Position numbers and translations under genes: made by a program. The notes under the pieces were generated by a model. That model was not told where the DNA came from, searched no databases, and saw only the letters and a program-made list of their open reading frames with translations. A stretch of DNA of 64,000 nt from Mycolicibacter acidiphilus (GTDB lineage: Bacteria; Actinomycetota; Actinomycetes; Mycobacteriales; Mycobacteriaceae): NCBI RefSeq assembly GCF_018455725.1, contig NZ_JAHCLR010000003.1:124001-188000 (forward strand), read 5' to 3'. Below, piece after piece: positions 46,199-56,279 of this stretch (positions are counted from its first letter, which is position 1; the number at the start of each line of letters is the position of its first letter).

Positions 46199-47854
46199 TC
46201 AGGCGATGTCGCCGGCGGCGCCGCGGCCCGCCGCCCGGCCGGAGAAGATGCAGCCGCCCAGGAAGGTGCCCTCCAGCGCCCGGTAGCCGTGCACGCCGCC
46301 GCCGCCGAATCCGGCTGCCTCGCCGGCCGCGTACAGTCCGTCGATCGGCTTGCCGTCGGCGCCGAGCGCGCGTGAATCCAGGTCGGTCTCCAGTCCGCCC
46401 AACGTTTTCCGGGTCAGGATGTGCAGCTTGACCGCGATCAGCGGCCCCGCGTTCGGGTCGGTGAGCCGGTGCGGCGCCACCACCCGGCCCAGCCGATCGC
46501 CCAGGTACGAGCGAGCGCCCCGGATCGCGGTGATCTGACCATCCTTCGTGAACCGGTTGACCACCTCACGGTCGCGGGCGGTCACCTCGGCCTCCACCGT
46601 CGCGTAGTCCAGCGGGGTCACGTCGGGCACCTTGTTCATCGCGGTCACCAGCTCACGCAGCGAGTCCGCCTGCACGAAGTCCACCCCGCGGTCGACGAAG
46701 GCCTGCACCGGCCCCGGCGCCCCGGACCCGACCCGCGACCGCGCCAGCTTCAGCAGGCTCCGCCCGGTCAGATCCGGGTTCTGCTCCTGGCCCGACAGCG
46801 CGAATTCCTTCTCGATGATCTTGCGGTTCAACAGGAACCAGGTGTAGTCGTGTCCGGAGGCCGCGATGTACTCCAGCGTGCCGAGGGTGTCGAAACCCGG
46901 GTACAGCGGCCCGGGCAGCCGCCTGCCGGTGGCGTCCAGCCACAGCGACGACGGTCCGGGGATGATCCGGATCCCGTGGTGCGGCCAGACCGGGGCGTAG
47001 TTGGTGATGCCCTCGGTGTAGTGCCACATCCGGTCCCGGTTGATCACCCGGGCGCCGGCGGCCTCGGTGATGCCGATCATCCGGCCGTCGACGTGGGCGG
47101 GCACCCCGGCCAGCAGTTGGCCGGGCACCCGGCCCAGCCGCGCCGGCCAGTTCTGCCGCACCAGATCCAGGTTGCCGCCGATGCCGCCGCTGGTCACGAT
47201 CACCGCCGGTGCTCGGAGTTCGAACTCCCCCACGGTGTTCCGCGACGACGACACGCCTCGCGCCGCCGATGACGGTTCCAGCACCGCACCGCGCACCCCG
47301 GCCACCCGACCGTCCTCCAGGATCAGTTCGTCGACCCGGTGCCGGTGCGCGAACCGGACCCGCGACCGACCGCGCAGCCGGCCGGCGAAGATCTCGACCA
47401 GTGCCGGCCCGGTGCCCCAGGTGATGTGGAACCGCGGAACCGAATTGCCGTGGCCCAGTGCGTCATAGCCGCCGCGTTCGGCCCAGCCGACCATCGGGAA
47501 GATCCGCAACCCGCGGGCCCGCAGCCAGCTGCGCTTCTCCCCGGCGGCGAAGTCGACGTACGCGTGCGCCCACTGCCGCGGCCAGTAATCCTCATCCCGG
47601 TCGAACCCCGCGGTGCCGAGCCAGTCCTGCAGCGCCAATTCGTGACTGTCCCGCACCCCGAGCCGTCGCTGCTCCGGACTGTCGACGAAGAACAGCCCGC
47701 CGAACGACCAGAACGCCTGGCCGCCCAGATTCGCCGCGTTCTCCTGGTCCACGATCAGCACCCGCTGGCCGCGGTCCACCAGTTCGCAGGCCGCCACCAG
47801 ACCGGCCAGGCCCGCTCCGACGATGATCGCATCGGCGTCCGCATGATCGCTCAT
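46199..47854 (-). CDS. FAD-binding dehydrogenase, 3-ketosteroid-dehydrogenase-like family
   Basis: 551 aa flavoprotein. The N-terminal dinucleotide motif IIVGAGLAGLVAACEL lies at about residues 10-25, with a DQENAANLGGQAFWSFGG loop and, at the C-terminus, GLYAAGEAAGFGGGGVHG closing the FAD site. It belongs to the fumarate-reductase/KstD superfamily and is like Rv0785; the substrate is unproven. ATG 47854 starts the protein just before the FAD motif. Confidence 0.9.
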   Translation of the reverse strand: MSDHADADAIIVGAGLAGLVAACELVDRGQRVLIVDQENAANLGGQAFWSFGGLFFVDSPEQRRLGVRDSHELALQDWLGTAGFDRDEDYWPRQWAHAYVDFAAGEKRSWLRARGLRIFPMVGWAERGGYDALGHGNSVPRFHITWGTGPALVEIFAGRLRGRSRVRFAHRHRVDELILEDGRVAGVRGAVLEPSSAARGVSSSRNTVGEFELRAPAVIVTSGGIGGNLDLVRQNWPARLGRVPGQLLAGVPAHVDGRMIGITEAAGARVINRDRMWHYTEGITNYAPVWPHHGIRIIPGPSSLWLDATGRRLPGPLYPGFDTLGTLEYIAASGHDYTWFLLNRKIIEKEFALSGQEQNPDLTGRSLLKLARSRVGSGAPGPVQAFVDRGVDFVQADSLRELVTAMNKVPDVTPLDYATVEAEVTARDREVVNRFTKDGQITAIRGARSYLGDRLGRVVAPHRLTDPNAGPLIAVKLHILTRKTLGGLETDLDSRALGADGKPIDGLYAAGEAAGFGGGGVHGYRALEGTFLGGCIFSGRAAGRGAAGDIA

Positions 47855-47873
47855 GGCGGTCCAGCCTAACGAC

Positions 47874-48584
47874 TCAGGCGCTGCGCTCACAGTGCCGATC
47901 GGCCGTCATCGGCCACCGGTACACGGCGGGCTCGCAACCCTGGTCCAGTGCCGCGTCGACGGCGTCCAGCGCTGCCCGCACCACCGCCGGCCGGCTCAGC
48001 TGACGGGCGGTGAGCGCGAGCCGGACCACACCGCCGCGCCGGGCGACCCGCTCGGCGGACAGCACCACCGTCGAGCACCACCACGGTTCGGCCAGGAACG
48101 CCCCGCCGATGCCCAGCACCCGGGCCCGCACGGTGGCGCCCGACACCAGGTCGGTCATGCTGTACATCCCGAGCAGCAGGCGGAATCCGTTGCGCGGCAG
48201 CGCACGCAGCGCCCCGTCGGACACCTCCCAGCCCGGCGGGGCGAACAGCCGAGTCCGCAGGCCGAGGTGTTCGAGCACCCGGTCGGCGCCGATCAGCCGC
48301 AGGTTGGCCTCGTGCGCGGGCAACGTCGCGAACTCGCCGCGCCGCTTGCGGGTGGCGGCCTCGTCGAACCCGTGCAGCACGATCCCCGCGCCCGCCGCCC
48401 GGCGTGCCGTCAGCCAGTCGGCGGTCACCGGGTCGCGGTCCAGCCGGTAACCGCCGCGCAGCCGCGGCGCGACCAGCAGCGACGCCGGTACGCCGCGGTC
48501 ATCCAACTGGGCGCAGAACGCGGCGGCGTCGGCGCGGGTGTCCGCGGCGATCCCGGAGACGGAGACGATCAGCTGTCCGGTCAC
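47874..48584 (-). CDS. DUF2334 / polysaccharide-deacetylase-like protein
   Basis: 236 aa. VSVSGIAADTRADAAAFCAQLDDRG, VLHGFDEAA and LFAPPGWEVSDGAL have the layout of the DUF2334 deacetylase-related barrel (Rv0784-like). The first metal Asp of typical deacetylases is not evident, so activity is uncertain. GTG start. It lies between the peroxidase and FAD genes in the same direction. Confidence 0.82.
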   Translation of the reverse strand: MTGQLIVSVSGIAADTRADAAAFCAQLDDRGVPASLLVAPRLRGGYRLDRDPVTADWLTARRAAGAGIVLHGFDEAATRKRRGEFATLPAHEANLRLIGADRVLEHLGLRTRLFAPPGWEVSDGALRALPRNGFRLLLGMYSMTDLVSGATVRARVLGIGGAFLAEPWWCSTVVLSAERVARRGGVVRLALTARQLSRPAVVRAALDAVDAALDQGCEPAVYRWPMTADRHCERSA

Positions 48585-48642
48585 ACCGCCAGTGTGGCGC
48601 GCCAGGGTGTCGGGCAGGTGACGGGCGGGCAGACGGCGGGCG

Positions 48643-49131
48643 TCAGCTCGGCAGCACGGCCTCGATCGCCGCGATCACCTCGGGGGCGTCCGGCACGGTG
48701 GTGGGCCGGAACCGGTTGACGACGGTACCGCCCGGGGCGATCAGGAATTTCTCGAAGTTCCACTGCACGTCACCGGCGGTGCCGTCGGCGTCGGCCGTCT
48801 TGGTCAGTTCGGTGTAGAGCGCGTCGCGCCCGTCGCCGTTGACCTCGGTCTTGGCCAGCAGCGGGAAGGTCACCCCGTAGTTGGTGGAGCAGAACGTCTG
48901 GATCTCCTCGGGCGTGCCGGGCTCCTGGCCCATGAACTGGTTGCACGGCACCCCGATGACGGTCAGCCCGCGGTCGGCGTAGTCCTGCGCGAGTTTCTCC
49001 AGGGCGCTGTACTGCGGGGTCAGCCCGCATTTGGAGGCGACGTTGACGACCAGGACGGCTCGGTCGGCATAGTCGGCCAGTGAGGTGGGCTGACCGGCGA
49101 GGGTGGTCAGCGGGATGTCGGTGATGCTCAT
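48643..49131 (-). CDS. Glutathione-peroxidase-family thiol peroxidase
   Basis: 162 aa. NVASKCGLTPQY carries the peroxidatic cysteine (about residue 36), VIGVPCNQFMGQEP a second conserved cysteine, and VQWNFEKFLI the Trp/Asn of the catalytic tetrad. In mycothiol organisms such enzymes are expected to use thioredoxin or mycoredoxin rather than glutathione (inference). ATG 49131 begins the canonical MSITDIPL start. Confidence 0.94.
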   Translation of the reverse strand: MSITDIPLTTLAGQPTSLADYADRAVLVVNVASKCGLTPQYSALEKLAQDYADRGLTVIGVPCNQFMGQEPGTPEEIQTFCSTNYGVTFPLLAKTEVNGDGRDALYTELTKTADADGTAGDVQWNFEKFLIAPGGTVVNRFRPTTVPDAPEVIAAIEAVLPS

Positions 49132-49278
49132 TGCCGCGACGTTACCCGCGCGGCGACGCCACGCCGGACGATCCGGGATCACCGCGTCGAATATTCTGCC
49201 GTCATGCACCGTCCGCTAACCCGTCCCCGGATCAGGCGGACATCGTCGTCACCGCCGCCGGCCTGATCACACCCCCTG

Positions 49279-50329
49279 GTGACACCGCCGCGCCCGACCG
49301 TCCCCACGCCTGTTGTGCAACTCATCGGTGCCCTCGGCAGCCTGGTCGCGCCCTATGCCGACCTGCTCGGCAACACCTGGGCCAACCTGGTGGCGCTCGG
49401 CAAGGTCTGGAGGGCCAACCCGTTTCCGTTCGCACGCCGGGTGCTGGCCAACCAGATCGGTTATGCCCGGGACATCGTCGGCGCGCTGTTCCACGGCGAC
49501 TTCGCCGGCTTCGGCCAGGCGATCCTCGACACCGGAAAAGACATGCGGCAGAACTTCGTCAACGTCCTGCGCACCGCGTTCGACTTCTCGGTGGGCGTGG
49601 ACCTGCCGGCACTGCGGGACGGCATCGTGGAGCCGTCGGCCGGGGAGATCATCACGGCGGTGCTCAGCGGCAACTTCCACGACCTGATCCAGCGCGTGGT
49701 CGACAGCATCGGCGATCCCGACGTTGTCCATCGGAGCGCCGCTCGTGATGCTGATCGACGCGCTGGGCGCCCCCATCCTGGGCTGGAACGCCGTCGTGGA
49801 CAGCATCAAAGACGTCTTCGGCGATCTGCGCGACGGCGACTGGTGGGGTGCGTTCACTGGCGTGTTCACCGCACCGGCGCATTTCTTCGACGCCGTGCTC
49901 AACGGGTCCGGGGTTTCACTGAACGTCCTGGGTGCGTTCGGTCGCTCCCCCGGCGACCTGGTGGGCCAGCGTTTCGATCTCGGATCGCAACCGGTAGACG
50001 TCCCGCTGCTGGGGTCGGGCACCGCTCGCCTGGGTGACATCACCGTCAAGTCCCTCGCCGGCACCATTCCGCTGGGCGGCATCCTGACGCGGTCAGCACA
50101 CCCCGACGTCGAGGCGACCGTGGAGTACTCCGGCGGCCGGGTCGTCTTCCACGAACGTCTCCTGACGATCATCGGCGGCACAACGCCGCCGCCGATCAAC
50201 ATCAACGCCTACCCCGGCACCTTCGACATCTCCCGGGAACTGGCCGGCACTCCGCTCGGCGGCATCATCCCGGCGCTGCTGAACTGGCTGCCGCAGCAGT
50301 TCGCCGAGGCGATCACGCCGACGGACTAG
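49279..50329 (+). pseudogene. Frameshifted gene of unknown function
   Basis: Two overlapping frames together look like one protein of about 350 aa. The first (49279 to about 49720) reads LLGNTWANLVALGKVWRANPFPFARRVLANQIGYARD in pieces and ends sensibly at VVDSIGDP. The second (about 49724 to 50329) resumes with SIGAPLVMLIDALGAPILGWN and continues to [12 protein letters not shown]. The join near 49715-49725 needs a +1 shift. The 5' end is also uncertain, since a better ATG at 49204 hits a stop at 49264. It could be decay, a sequencing error or real shifting. It resembles PE/PPE-linked C-terminal domains only in style. Confidence 0.65.
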
Positions 50330-52434
50330 GACCGCGTCGTCCCGGCCGCGTTCAGCACCCAGGCGTAGCAGAACGCGGTCTCCTTCCAGCGTTCGTAGCG
50401 CCCGGAGATCCCGCCGTGCCCGGCATTCATCTGGGTCTTCAGCAGCACCGGGTTGGCCCCGGTGGTGGTGTGCCGCAGCGCCGCAACCCATTTCGCCGGT
50501 TCCACGTAGTACACCCGAGTGTCGTTGAGTGACGTCATCGCGAGGATCTTCGGGTACTCCCGCTCGGCGATGTTCTCGTAGGGCGAGTAGGACTTCATGT
50601 AGAAGTAGACGTCCTTGTCGCCCAGCGGGTTTCCCCACTCGTCCCACTCGGTGACGGTCAGCGGCAGGGACGGGTCCAGGATCGTGGTCAGCGGGTCCAC
50701 GAACGGCACCTGCGCCACCACCCCGGCGAACGCCTCCGGCGCCAGGTTCGTCACCGCGCCCATCAGCAGCCCGCCGGCGCTGCCGCCCATCGCCACCAGC
50801 TGCGCCGGTGTGGTCGCGCCGGTGTCCACCAGATGCCGTGCCACCGCGACGAAGTCGGTGAAGCTGTTCTTCTTGGCCAGGATCTTGCCGTGCTCGTACC
50901 ACAGCCGGCCCATCTCGCCGCCACCGCGGACGTGCGCCACCGCGAACACCATGCCGCGATCCAGCAGTGAGAGCCGGGCGATCGAGAACGCCGGGTCCTC
51001 GCACATCTCGTAGGCCCCGTAGCCGTAAATCAGTGTCGGCGCCGGGAATTGCAGGTCCGCCCGGTGCACGACCGACACCGGGATGCGGGTGCCGTCGGCC
51101 GCAACAGCCCAGTCCCGGCGTTCGACGTAGTCGTCGCGGCGGTAGTCGCCCAGCACCGGCTGCTCGCGCAGCAGGGTGCGCGCACCGCTCACCAGATCGA
51201 CGTCGTAGACCCGCATCGGGGTGATGAACGACGTCGCGCCGATCCGCAGCCGGGGACCGTTCCAGTTCGGATTGGCGCTCAGCCCGGAGGACATCAGCTC
51301 GGTGTCGAACGACACCTCCTGCGGCGCTTGGTATTCGCCGTCCGCGCTGATCGGCCACAGTTGGATGCGGGGCAACCCGTCCGCCCGGTAGCTGATCACC
51401 AGGTGCTCGGCGAACGCGTCCACCGCGTCGAGGCGGACGTCGTCGCGTCCGGGGATCAGCGTCTGCTGGTCGCCCGGCTCGCCGACCGGGGTCTGCACCA
51501 GGGTGAAGTTGACCGCGCCGTCGTTGTGCAGGATCAGGAAGCGGTCCTGCCCGGACACGACGGCGTGTTCCACGGCGTATTCGACGCCGTCCCGGCGCGG
51601 CAGCACCACGGTGAACTCCGCGTCCGGGTCGCCGGCGTCGGCGTAGCGCACTTCGGAGGTGATCGACGACCCGGCCGCGATCAGCACGTAGGCGTCGCTG
51701 CGGGTGCGGCCCACCGACAGCCAGAACCGCTCGTCGGCCTCGTGGTAGACCTGCTCCGCGGGCTGACCGGCGCCGATCCGGTAGCGCCACACCGTGTCCG
51801 GACGCCAGGCATCGTCGACGGTGCTGTAGTAGACGGTGTTGCTGTCGGTCGCCCACGTCACTCCGGCGCCGATCCCGGGGATCTCGTCGTCGTAGAGCTC
51901 ACCGGTGCGCAGGTCCTTGAACCGCAGCGTGTACCGCTCGTCGCCGACGACATCCACCGAGTACGCCAGGATGTGACCGTCGGGGCTGACACCGGCCGCG
52001 CCGAGTGCGAAGAAGTCGTGCCCCTCGGCTTCCACGTTCTGGTCGAGCAGCACCTGCTCACCGGGGATGTCGATCCGTTCGTCGAGCACCGGCGGGTTCC
52101 AGTCGGCTGCGTCGGCCACCGGGCAGCGGCACTGCACGCCGTACTGCTTGCCCGCGAAAGTCCGTGCGTAGTACCACCAGTCGCCGCGCCGGGTGGGCAC
52201 CGACAGGTCGGTCTCCTTGGTGCGGGCTTTGATCTCGTCGAAGATCTGCTGCCGCAGCGGTTCCAGCGGTGCGGTGACGGCCTCGGTGTAAGCGTTCTCC
52301 GCCTCCAGGTGGGCGACGACGGCGGGGTCGGCCTTGTCGCGCAACCATTCGTAGTTGTCGACGAAGACGTCCCCGTGATGGGTACGTGTGTGCTCCACCC
52401 GCTTGGCGACGGGTGGGGTCGGCCCAGAGGTCAT
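50326..52434 (-). CDS. ptrB: S9 family oligopeptidase B-like peptidase PtrB
   Basis: 702 aa prolyl-oligopeptidase-family serine peptidase. A propeller domain fills the first about 400 residues and the hydrolase domain follows, with YGYGAYE, the serine elbow MGGSAGGLL, and NAGHGG for the His. It cleaves short peptides after basic residues if it is a true oligopeptidase B. The ATG overlaps the purC stop by four bases. In M. tuberculosis, as I recall, the gene at this place is split in two (Rv0781-0782); here it is intact. Confidence 0.94.
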   Translation of the reverse strand: MTSGPTPPVAKRVEHTRTHHGDVFVDNYEWLRDKADPAVVAHLEAENAYTEAVTAPLEPLRQQIFDEIKARTKETDLSVPTRRGDWWYYARTFAGKQYGVQCRCPVADAADWNPPVLDERIDIPGEQVLLDQNVEAEGHDFFALGAAGVSPDGHILAYSVDVVGDERYTLRFKDLRTGELYDDEIPGIGAGVTWATDSNTVYYSTVDDAWRPDTVWRYRIGAGQPAEQVYHEADERFWLSVGRTRSDAYVLIAAGSSITSEVRYADAGDPDAEFTVVLPRRDGVEYAVEHAVVSGQDRFLILHNDGAVNFTLVQTPVGEPGDQQTLIPGRDDVRLDAVDAFAEHLVISYRADGLPRIQLWPISADGEYQAPQEVSFDTELMSSGLSANPNWNGPRLRIGATSFITPMRVYDVDLVSGARTLLREQPVLGDYRRDDYVERRDWAVAADGTRIPVSVVHRADLQFPAPTLIYGYGAYEMCEDPAFSIARLSLLDRGMVFAVAHVRGGGEMGRLWYEHGKILAKKNSFTDFVAVARHLVDTGATTPAQLVAMGGSAGGLLMGAVTNLAPEAFAGVVAQVPFVDPLTTILDPSLPLTVTEWDEWGNPLGDKDVYFYMKSYSPYENIAEREYPKILAMTSLNDTRVYYVEPAKWVAALRHTTTGANPVLLKTQMNAGHGGISGRYERWKETAFCYAWVLNAAGTTRS

Positions 52435-53327
52435 GCGGTCGGGCCGATCCAGTCGTCGAAGCGCAGGCCCGAGATCCGCTCGTAGGCTTCGACGTAGCGC
52501 GCCCGGGTCGCGGCGATGACGTCGTCGGGCAGCGCCGGCGGCGGCTCGGTGCCGTTGCGGTCCCAACCGGAGTCCGGTCCGGTCAGCCAGTTGCGGACGA
52601 ACTGCTTGTCGAAGCTCTGCTGCACCACCCCGGCCCGGTAGCCATCCGCCGGCCAGTACCGCGACGAGTCGGGAGTGAACACCTCGTCGGCCAGCACCAG
52701 GTTGTCGTTCGCGTCGACGCCGAACTCGAATTTGGTGTCGGCGATGATGATTCCGTTCTTCAGCGCATGCTCGGCGGCCTGCACGTAGATCTGCAGCGTG
52801 CGATCCCGCAACTGGGTGGCCCGCACCGGGCCGACCAGTTCGATGACCTTCGCGAACGAGATGTTCTCGTCGTGGGCGCCGATCTCGGCCTTGGTGGCCG
52901 GGGTGAACAGCGGACTGGCGAACGCGCTGGCCTCCACCAGTCCCGGCGGCAGCGGGATGCCGCACACCTCACCGGTGGCCTGGTAGTCCAGCAGCCCCGA
53001 CCCGGTCAGGTAGCCGCGGGCGACGCACTCCACCGGCATCATCTCCAACCGGCGCACCACCAGGGCGCGGCCCAGCACCGCCTCGGGGATGCGCGGGTCG
53101 TCGGGCGGCCCGGCCAGGTGGTTGGGGGCTTCGACGAGGTTGAAGAAGAACACGCTCATCGCGGTCAGGATGCGGCCCTTGTCGGGGATCTCGCTGTCCA
53201 GGATGTAGTCGAACGCCGAGATCCGGTCGGTCGCGACGAACAGCAGGTGGTCGTCGTCGATCCGGTAGAGCTCGCGGACTTTGCCACTGGCCAGGTGCAG
53301 GTATTCGGAGAGCTCGGGGCGTGCCAT
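52431..53327 (-). CDS. purC: SAICAR synthetase PurC
   Basis: 298 aa, joins CAIR and aspartate with ATP to give [35 protein letters not shown] in pieces and the IADTKFEFG and DSRYWPADG segments are diagnostic of the eukaryote-like/actinobacterial PurC. Its stop is coupled to ptrB. A dispersed palindrome (copy C) lies 21 bp upstream. Confidence 0.96.
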   Translation of the reverse strand: MARPELSEYLHLASGKVRELYRIDDDHLLFVATDRISAFDYILDSEIPDKGRILTAMSVFFFNLVEAPNHLAGPPDDPRIPEAVLGRALVVRRLEMMPVECVARGYLTGSGLLDYQATGEVCGIPLPPGLVEASAFASPLFTPATKAEIGAHDENISFAKVIELVGPVRATQLRDRTLQIYVQAAEHALKNGIIIADTKFEFGVDANDNLVLADEVFTPDSSRYWPADGYRAGVVQQSFDKQFVRNWLTGPDSGWDRNGTEPPPALPDDVIAATRARYVEAYERISGLRFDDWIGPTA

Positions 53328-53348
53328 CAGGCCAGCCTATCCCCCTGC

Positions 53349-53397
53349 GATTTCGGCGCGGTAGGGCTCGCTGAGCGAGTCGAACCGCGCCGAAATC
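53349..53397. repeat. Dispersed palindrome, copy C
   Basis: Arms at 53349-53360 and 53386-53397 around 25 bases with CTCGCTGAGCG. It lies between the divergent starts of purC and the membrane gene at 53424, so it cannot be a simple gene-end terminator here. Confidence 0.9.
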
Positions 53398-53423
53398 ACC
53401 CCGATGGTGCTGGGATCGAATCC

Positions 53424-54062
53424 ATGAGCTCACGGTTTCTGCCCTACGCCACCACACCGGCCCGGTTGCTGGCCCAGCTGCTCAGCGACGCACTGATCGC
53501 CGCGTGGACGGCCGGCTGGGTGCTGGTGGGCCTGCTGGTGCACCGGGCGGTCGCGGTGTTCGCCACGGTCGGCGAGCAGGTGGAGTCCGGCGCGCATGGC
53601 GTCGCATCGAACCTGCAGTCCGCCGGCGGTAGTGCCGACCGCATCCCGCTCGTCGGTGACGCGCTGAGCAAACCGCTGACCGGGGCGAGCGCCGCCGCCC
53701 TGGAGATCGCGGGCGCCGGGCAGACCCTGCACGCCACCGCCGGCTGGCTGGCGGTGCTGCTGGGCCTGGCGGTGGCCACCGCGCCCATCGCGATCGTCGG
53801 CGCACCGTGGCTGATGCTGCGGCTGCGGTTCTTCCGGCGCAAGCGCGCGGCGCTGGAGCTGGCCGCCACCCCGGGCGGCGAGCAGCTGCTGGCGCTGCGG
53901 GCGCTGACCGGCCGTCCGCTGGGGAAGCTGATCGCGGTCAGCCCGGACCCGGCCGGCGCCTGGCGGCGGGCCGACCACCGGGTGATCCACGGCCTGGCCG
54001 CCCTGGAACTGCGGTCGGCCGGCTTGGCGCGACGCCACCATCCGGCGCACCTGAGCGGTTAG
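53424..54062 (+). CDS. Membrane protein, Rv0779c-like
   Basis: 212 aa. Two long hydrophobic helices (about residues 20-45 and 110-138) enclose an extracytoplasmic segment of about 60 residues, followed by a basic cytoplasmic tail (RLRFFRRKRAALEL). No enzyme motif is seen and function is unknown. It sits beside purC as in M. tuberculosis. Confidence 0.85.
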   Translation: MSSRFLPYATTPARLLAQLLSDALIAAWTAGWVLVGLLVHRAVAVFATVGEQVESGAHGVASNLQSAGGSADRIPLVGDALSKPLTGASAAALEIAGAGQTLHATAGWLAVLLGLAVATAPIAIVGAPWLMLRLRFFRRKRAALELAATPGGEQLLALRALTGRPLGKLIAVSPDPAGAWRRADHRVIHGLAALELRSAGLARRHHPAHLSG

Positions 54063-54071
54063 GCTGCCGGT

Positions 54072-54458
54072 GTGAACTTCGAGAAGGTGGTGTTCGGCTT
54101 CTTCGTGCTGCTGGCGGCCACTTTGAACTTCGGGTTCTTCGTCGGCGACGTCGGCGACCCCATCATCCACAATCCGTGGGAGTTGTTCCTGGCGCTGATC
54201 GTGGCGCTGATAACCACCATCCTGAAGTTCGGCGACCGGACCCAGATGGGGGCGGTTCACCTGTCCACCAGCCTCGTCGCGCTGCTCCAGCTCGCCGCCG
54301 CCTCAGGGATGTGGGTCTACTACACCCAGGTGTCGGTCTACGGGCTGGACCGGCACGCGACGGCGAGCGTGGTGTCACTGTCGGGAGGCGCCCTGCTGGC
54401 CAACATCGTGTCGGTGACGCTGCTCGTGGTCGAGACGGCGTCCTTCCGGCGCCGATAG
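54072..54458 (+). CDS. Small membrane protein, DUF6394-like, linked to the potassium channel
   Basis: 128 aa with four predicted membrane helices (residues 5-25, 38-52, 62-82, 97-122). It starts at GTG, 9 bp after the previous gene and 18 bp before the channel gene, so they probably form one transcript. It could be an accessory subunit; this rests on position only. I recall DUF6394 proteins beside TrkA-type channels. Confidence 0.75.
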   Translation: MNFEKVVFGFFVLLAATLNFGFFVGDVGDPIIHNPWELFLALIVALITTILKFGDRTQMGAVHLSTSLVALLQLAAASGMWVYYTQVSVYGLDRHATASVVSLSGGALLANIVSVTLLVVETASFRRR

Positions 54459-54476
54459 CCACCCGAGAGCCGGCCG

Positions 54477-56216
54477 ATGCCGAATCCGCTGCAGCTGTTC
54501 GCGTTCTGGAACCGGCGGCGACCGCGCCCGGTGCTCAAGCCGGTCCGCGTTCCGAGTAACGCACCGACCACCGACGCGATCTTCCTGTTCATGCGGCGGA
54601 TGCGGGCGCCGTTCATCGTCGTCATCACCATGTTCAGCGTCTGCACGATCGGGCTGATCCTGATGCCCGGCGTCGACGCACAGGGAAACCCGTACCGGCT
54701 GACCGTGTTCGACGCGTTCTATCAGATGACGATCACGCTGACGACGGTCGGCTACAGCGAGGTGCCGCACGCGTTCAGCTACCCGCAGCGGATGTGGCTG
54801 TCGATGTCGATCTACCTGGTGGTGATCAGCTGGGCCTACGCCATCGGGGTCTTCTTCGCACTGGTGAATGACACCGCCTTCCAGGATGCGATTGCCGCTC
54901 AACGCTTTCGGCGGCAGGTGCGCCGACTGGTGGAGCCGTTCGTGATCGTGGCCGGCTACGGGCACGCCGGTCGGGCCGTCGGCACCGAGCTCGACAAGCA
55001 CGGGCGCCGGTTCGTCGTCATCGACAAGCAGGAGTCCCGGGTGCAGGCGGTGGTCGCCGAGCAACTCGGTTTCGACGTGCCCGCGGTAGAGGGCGATTGC
55101 GCCGTCCCGGCGATGCTCGGCATGGCCGGGCTCGCTCACCGCGACTGCGAGGGCGTGCTGGCGCTGACCGACGACGACGAGACCAACCTGGCGGTGGTGA
55201 TGACGGTGGCGCTGCTGCGGCCGGAGATCCCGGTGTTCGCCCGCTGCACCGACAGCCGCGCGCAGGCCCGAATCGAGCACTTCTCCCCGGCGGGCGTCAT
55301 CAATCCCGACGACCGGTTCGGCGACTACCTGGCACTGTCGATCCACCGCCCGGTCAACCACCAGTTGGTGCGCTGGCTGATGGACAACGACGAGGACGTG
55401 CTGCCACCGCTGCGCCGGGACCTGGCCGACGGCCGCTGGGTGGTCTGCGCGGGCAGTGGGTTCGGGCGGGACGTGGCAAGCGATCTCACGGCCAGTGGCC
55501 TCACCGTGGACCTCGCCAACCCCGGCGACACCGCCCCCGACGTCGCCGGCGCGATCGGGTTCATCGCCGGAACCCGCAACGACACCACCAACATCGCGCT
55601 GGCCGAGCAGGCCCGGCTGGCCAACCCCGATGTGTATCTGGTGGTCCGCCAGCAGCGGAACGTCAAGAAGTCGCTGCTGGACGCGCTGCAGATCGATGAG
55701 GTCTACATCGCGACCGAACTCATCGCCCGCGAGACCCTGGCCCGGGTGCTGACGCCGGTGTTCTGGAGTTTCGTCACGCACGCGTTCGCCCGGGATGAGC
55801 AGTGGGCCACCGAGGTCCGCGACCACCTGGAGCAGCGCTGCGGGCGCCGCACCCCCAAACGCGACGTCGTCGAGTTGACCGACGAGCACGCCCCCGCGCT
55901 CACCGCCTGGCTGCGCGACGGGAAGACCCTGGCGCTGCGCGACGTGCTGCGCCGGCCCGACGACCGGGAGGCGATCCTGCCGCTGGCGGCCCTGGTGCTG
56001 GTGCGCGGCGGCCGGCGCCGGTTCATGCCGCCGGAGGACACCGCGCTGGTCCTCGGCGACCAGGTGCTGCTGGTCGGCAGGCGTGACGGCCTGGCGCAGG
56101 TCCGGGAGGTCTGCCACTACCCGTCGACGGTGGAGTACCTGGTCACCGGCCGGCAGGTGCCGTTGACCTGGGCGTGGACCTGGCTCACGCGATTTCGGCG
56201 CGATTCTGCGCGCTGA
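54477..56216 (+). CDS. Potassium channel with two RCK (TrkA-N) domains
   Basis: 579 aa. Two membrane helices (about 43-62 and 100-125) flank a pore loop with the selectivity filter TTVGYSE. The first RCK domain starts at IVAGYGHAGRAVG (about residue 158) with acidic DDDETN. The second starts at VCAGSGFGRDV (about 322). A TrkA-C-like end follows. RCK domains gate the pore with nucleotides or Ca2+. The last residues (RFRRDSAR) are encoded by the left half of palindrome copy D. Confidence 0.92.
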   Translation: MPNPLQLFAFWNRRRPRPVLKPVRVPSNAPTTDAIFLFMRRMRAPFIVVITMFSVCTIGLILMPGVDAQGNPYRLTVFDAFYQMTITLTTVGYSEVPHAFSYPQRMWLSMSIYLVVISWAYAIGVFFALVNDTAFQDAIAAQRFRRQVRRLVEPFVIVAGYGHAGRAVGTELDKHGRRFVVIDKQESRVQAVVAEQLGFDVPAVEGDCAVPAMLGMAGLAHRDCEGVLALTDDDETNLAVVMTVALLRPEIPVFARCTDSRAQARIEHFSPAGVINPDDRFGDYLALSIHRPVNHQLVRWLMDNDEDVLPPLRRDLADGRWVVCAGSGFGRDVASDLTASGLTVDLANPGDTAPDVAGAIGFIAGTRNDTTNIALAEQARLANPDVYLVVRQQRNVKKSLLDALQIDEVYIATELIARETLARVLTPVFWSFVTHAFARDEQWATEVRDHLEQRCGRRTPKRDVVELTDEHAPALTAWLRDGKTLALRDVLRRPDDREAILPLAALVLVRGGRRRFMPPEDTALVLGDQVLLVGRRDGLAQVREVCHYPSTVEYLVTGRQVPLTWAWTWLTRFRRDSAR

Positions 56217-56239
56217 GCGGGACGCAGCGCGCCGAAATC
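56191..56239. repeat. Dispersed palindrome, copy D
   Basis: Arms at 56191-56202 and 56228-56239. The element supplies the channel gene's last codons and its TGA stop (56214-56216). It shares a 29-base stretch (CGCTGAGCGGGACGCAGCGC onward) with copy E. Confidence 0.9.
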
Positions 56240-56279
56240 ACGGGGGAACCGGGCGGGCAGTGGCTGCGTCCAACCCGAT

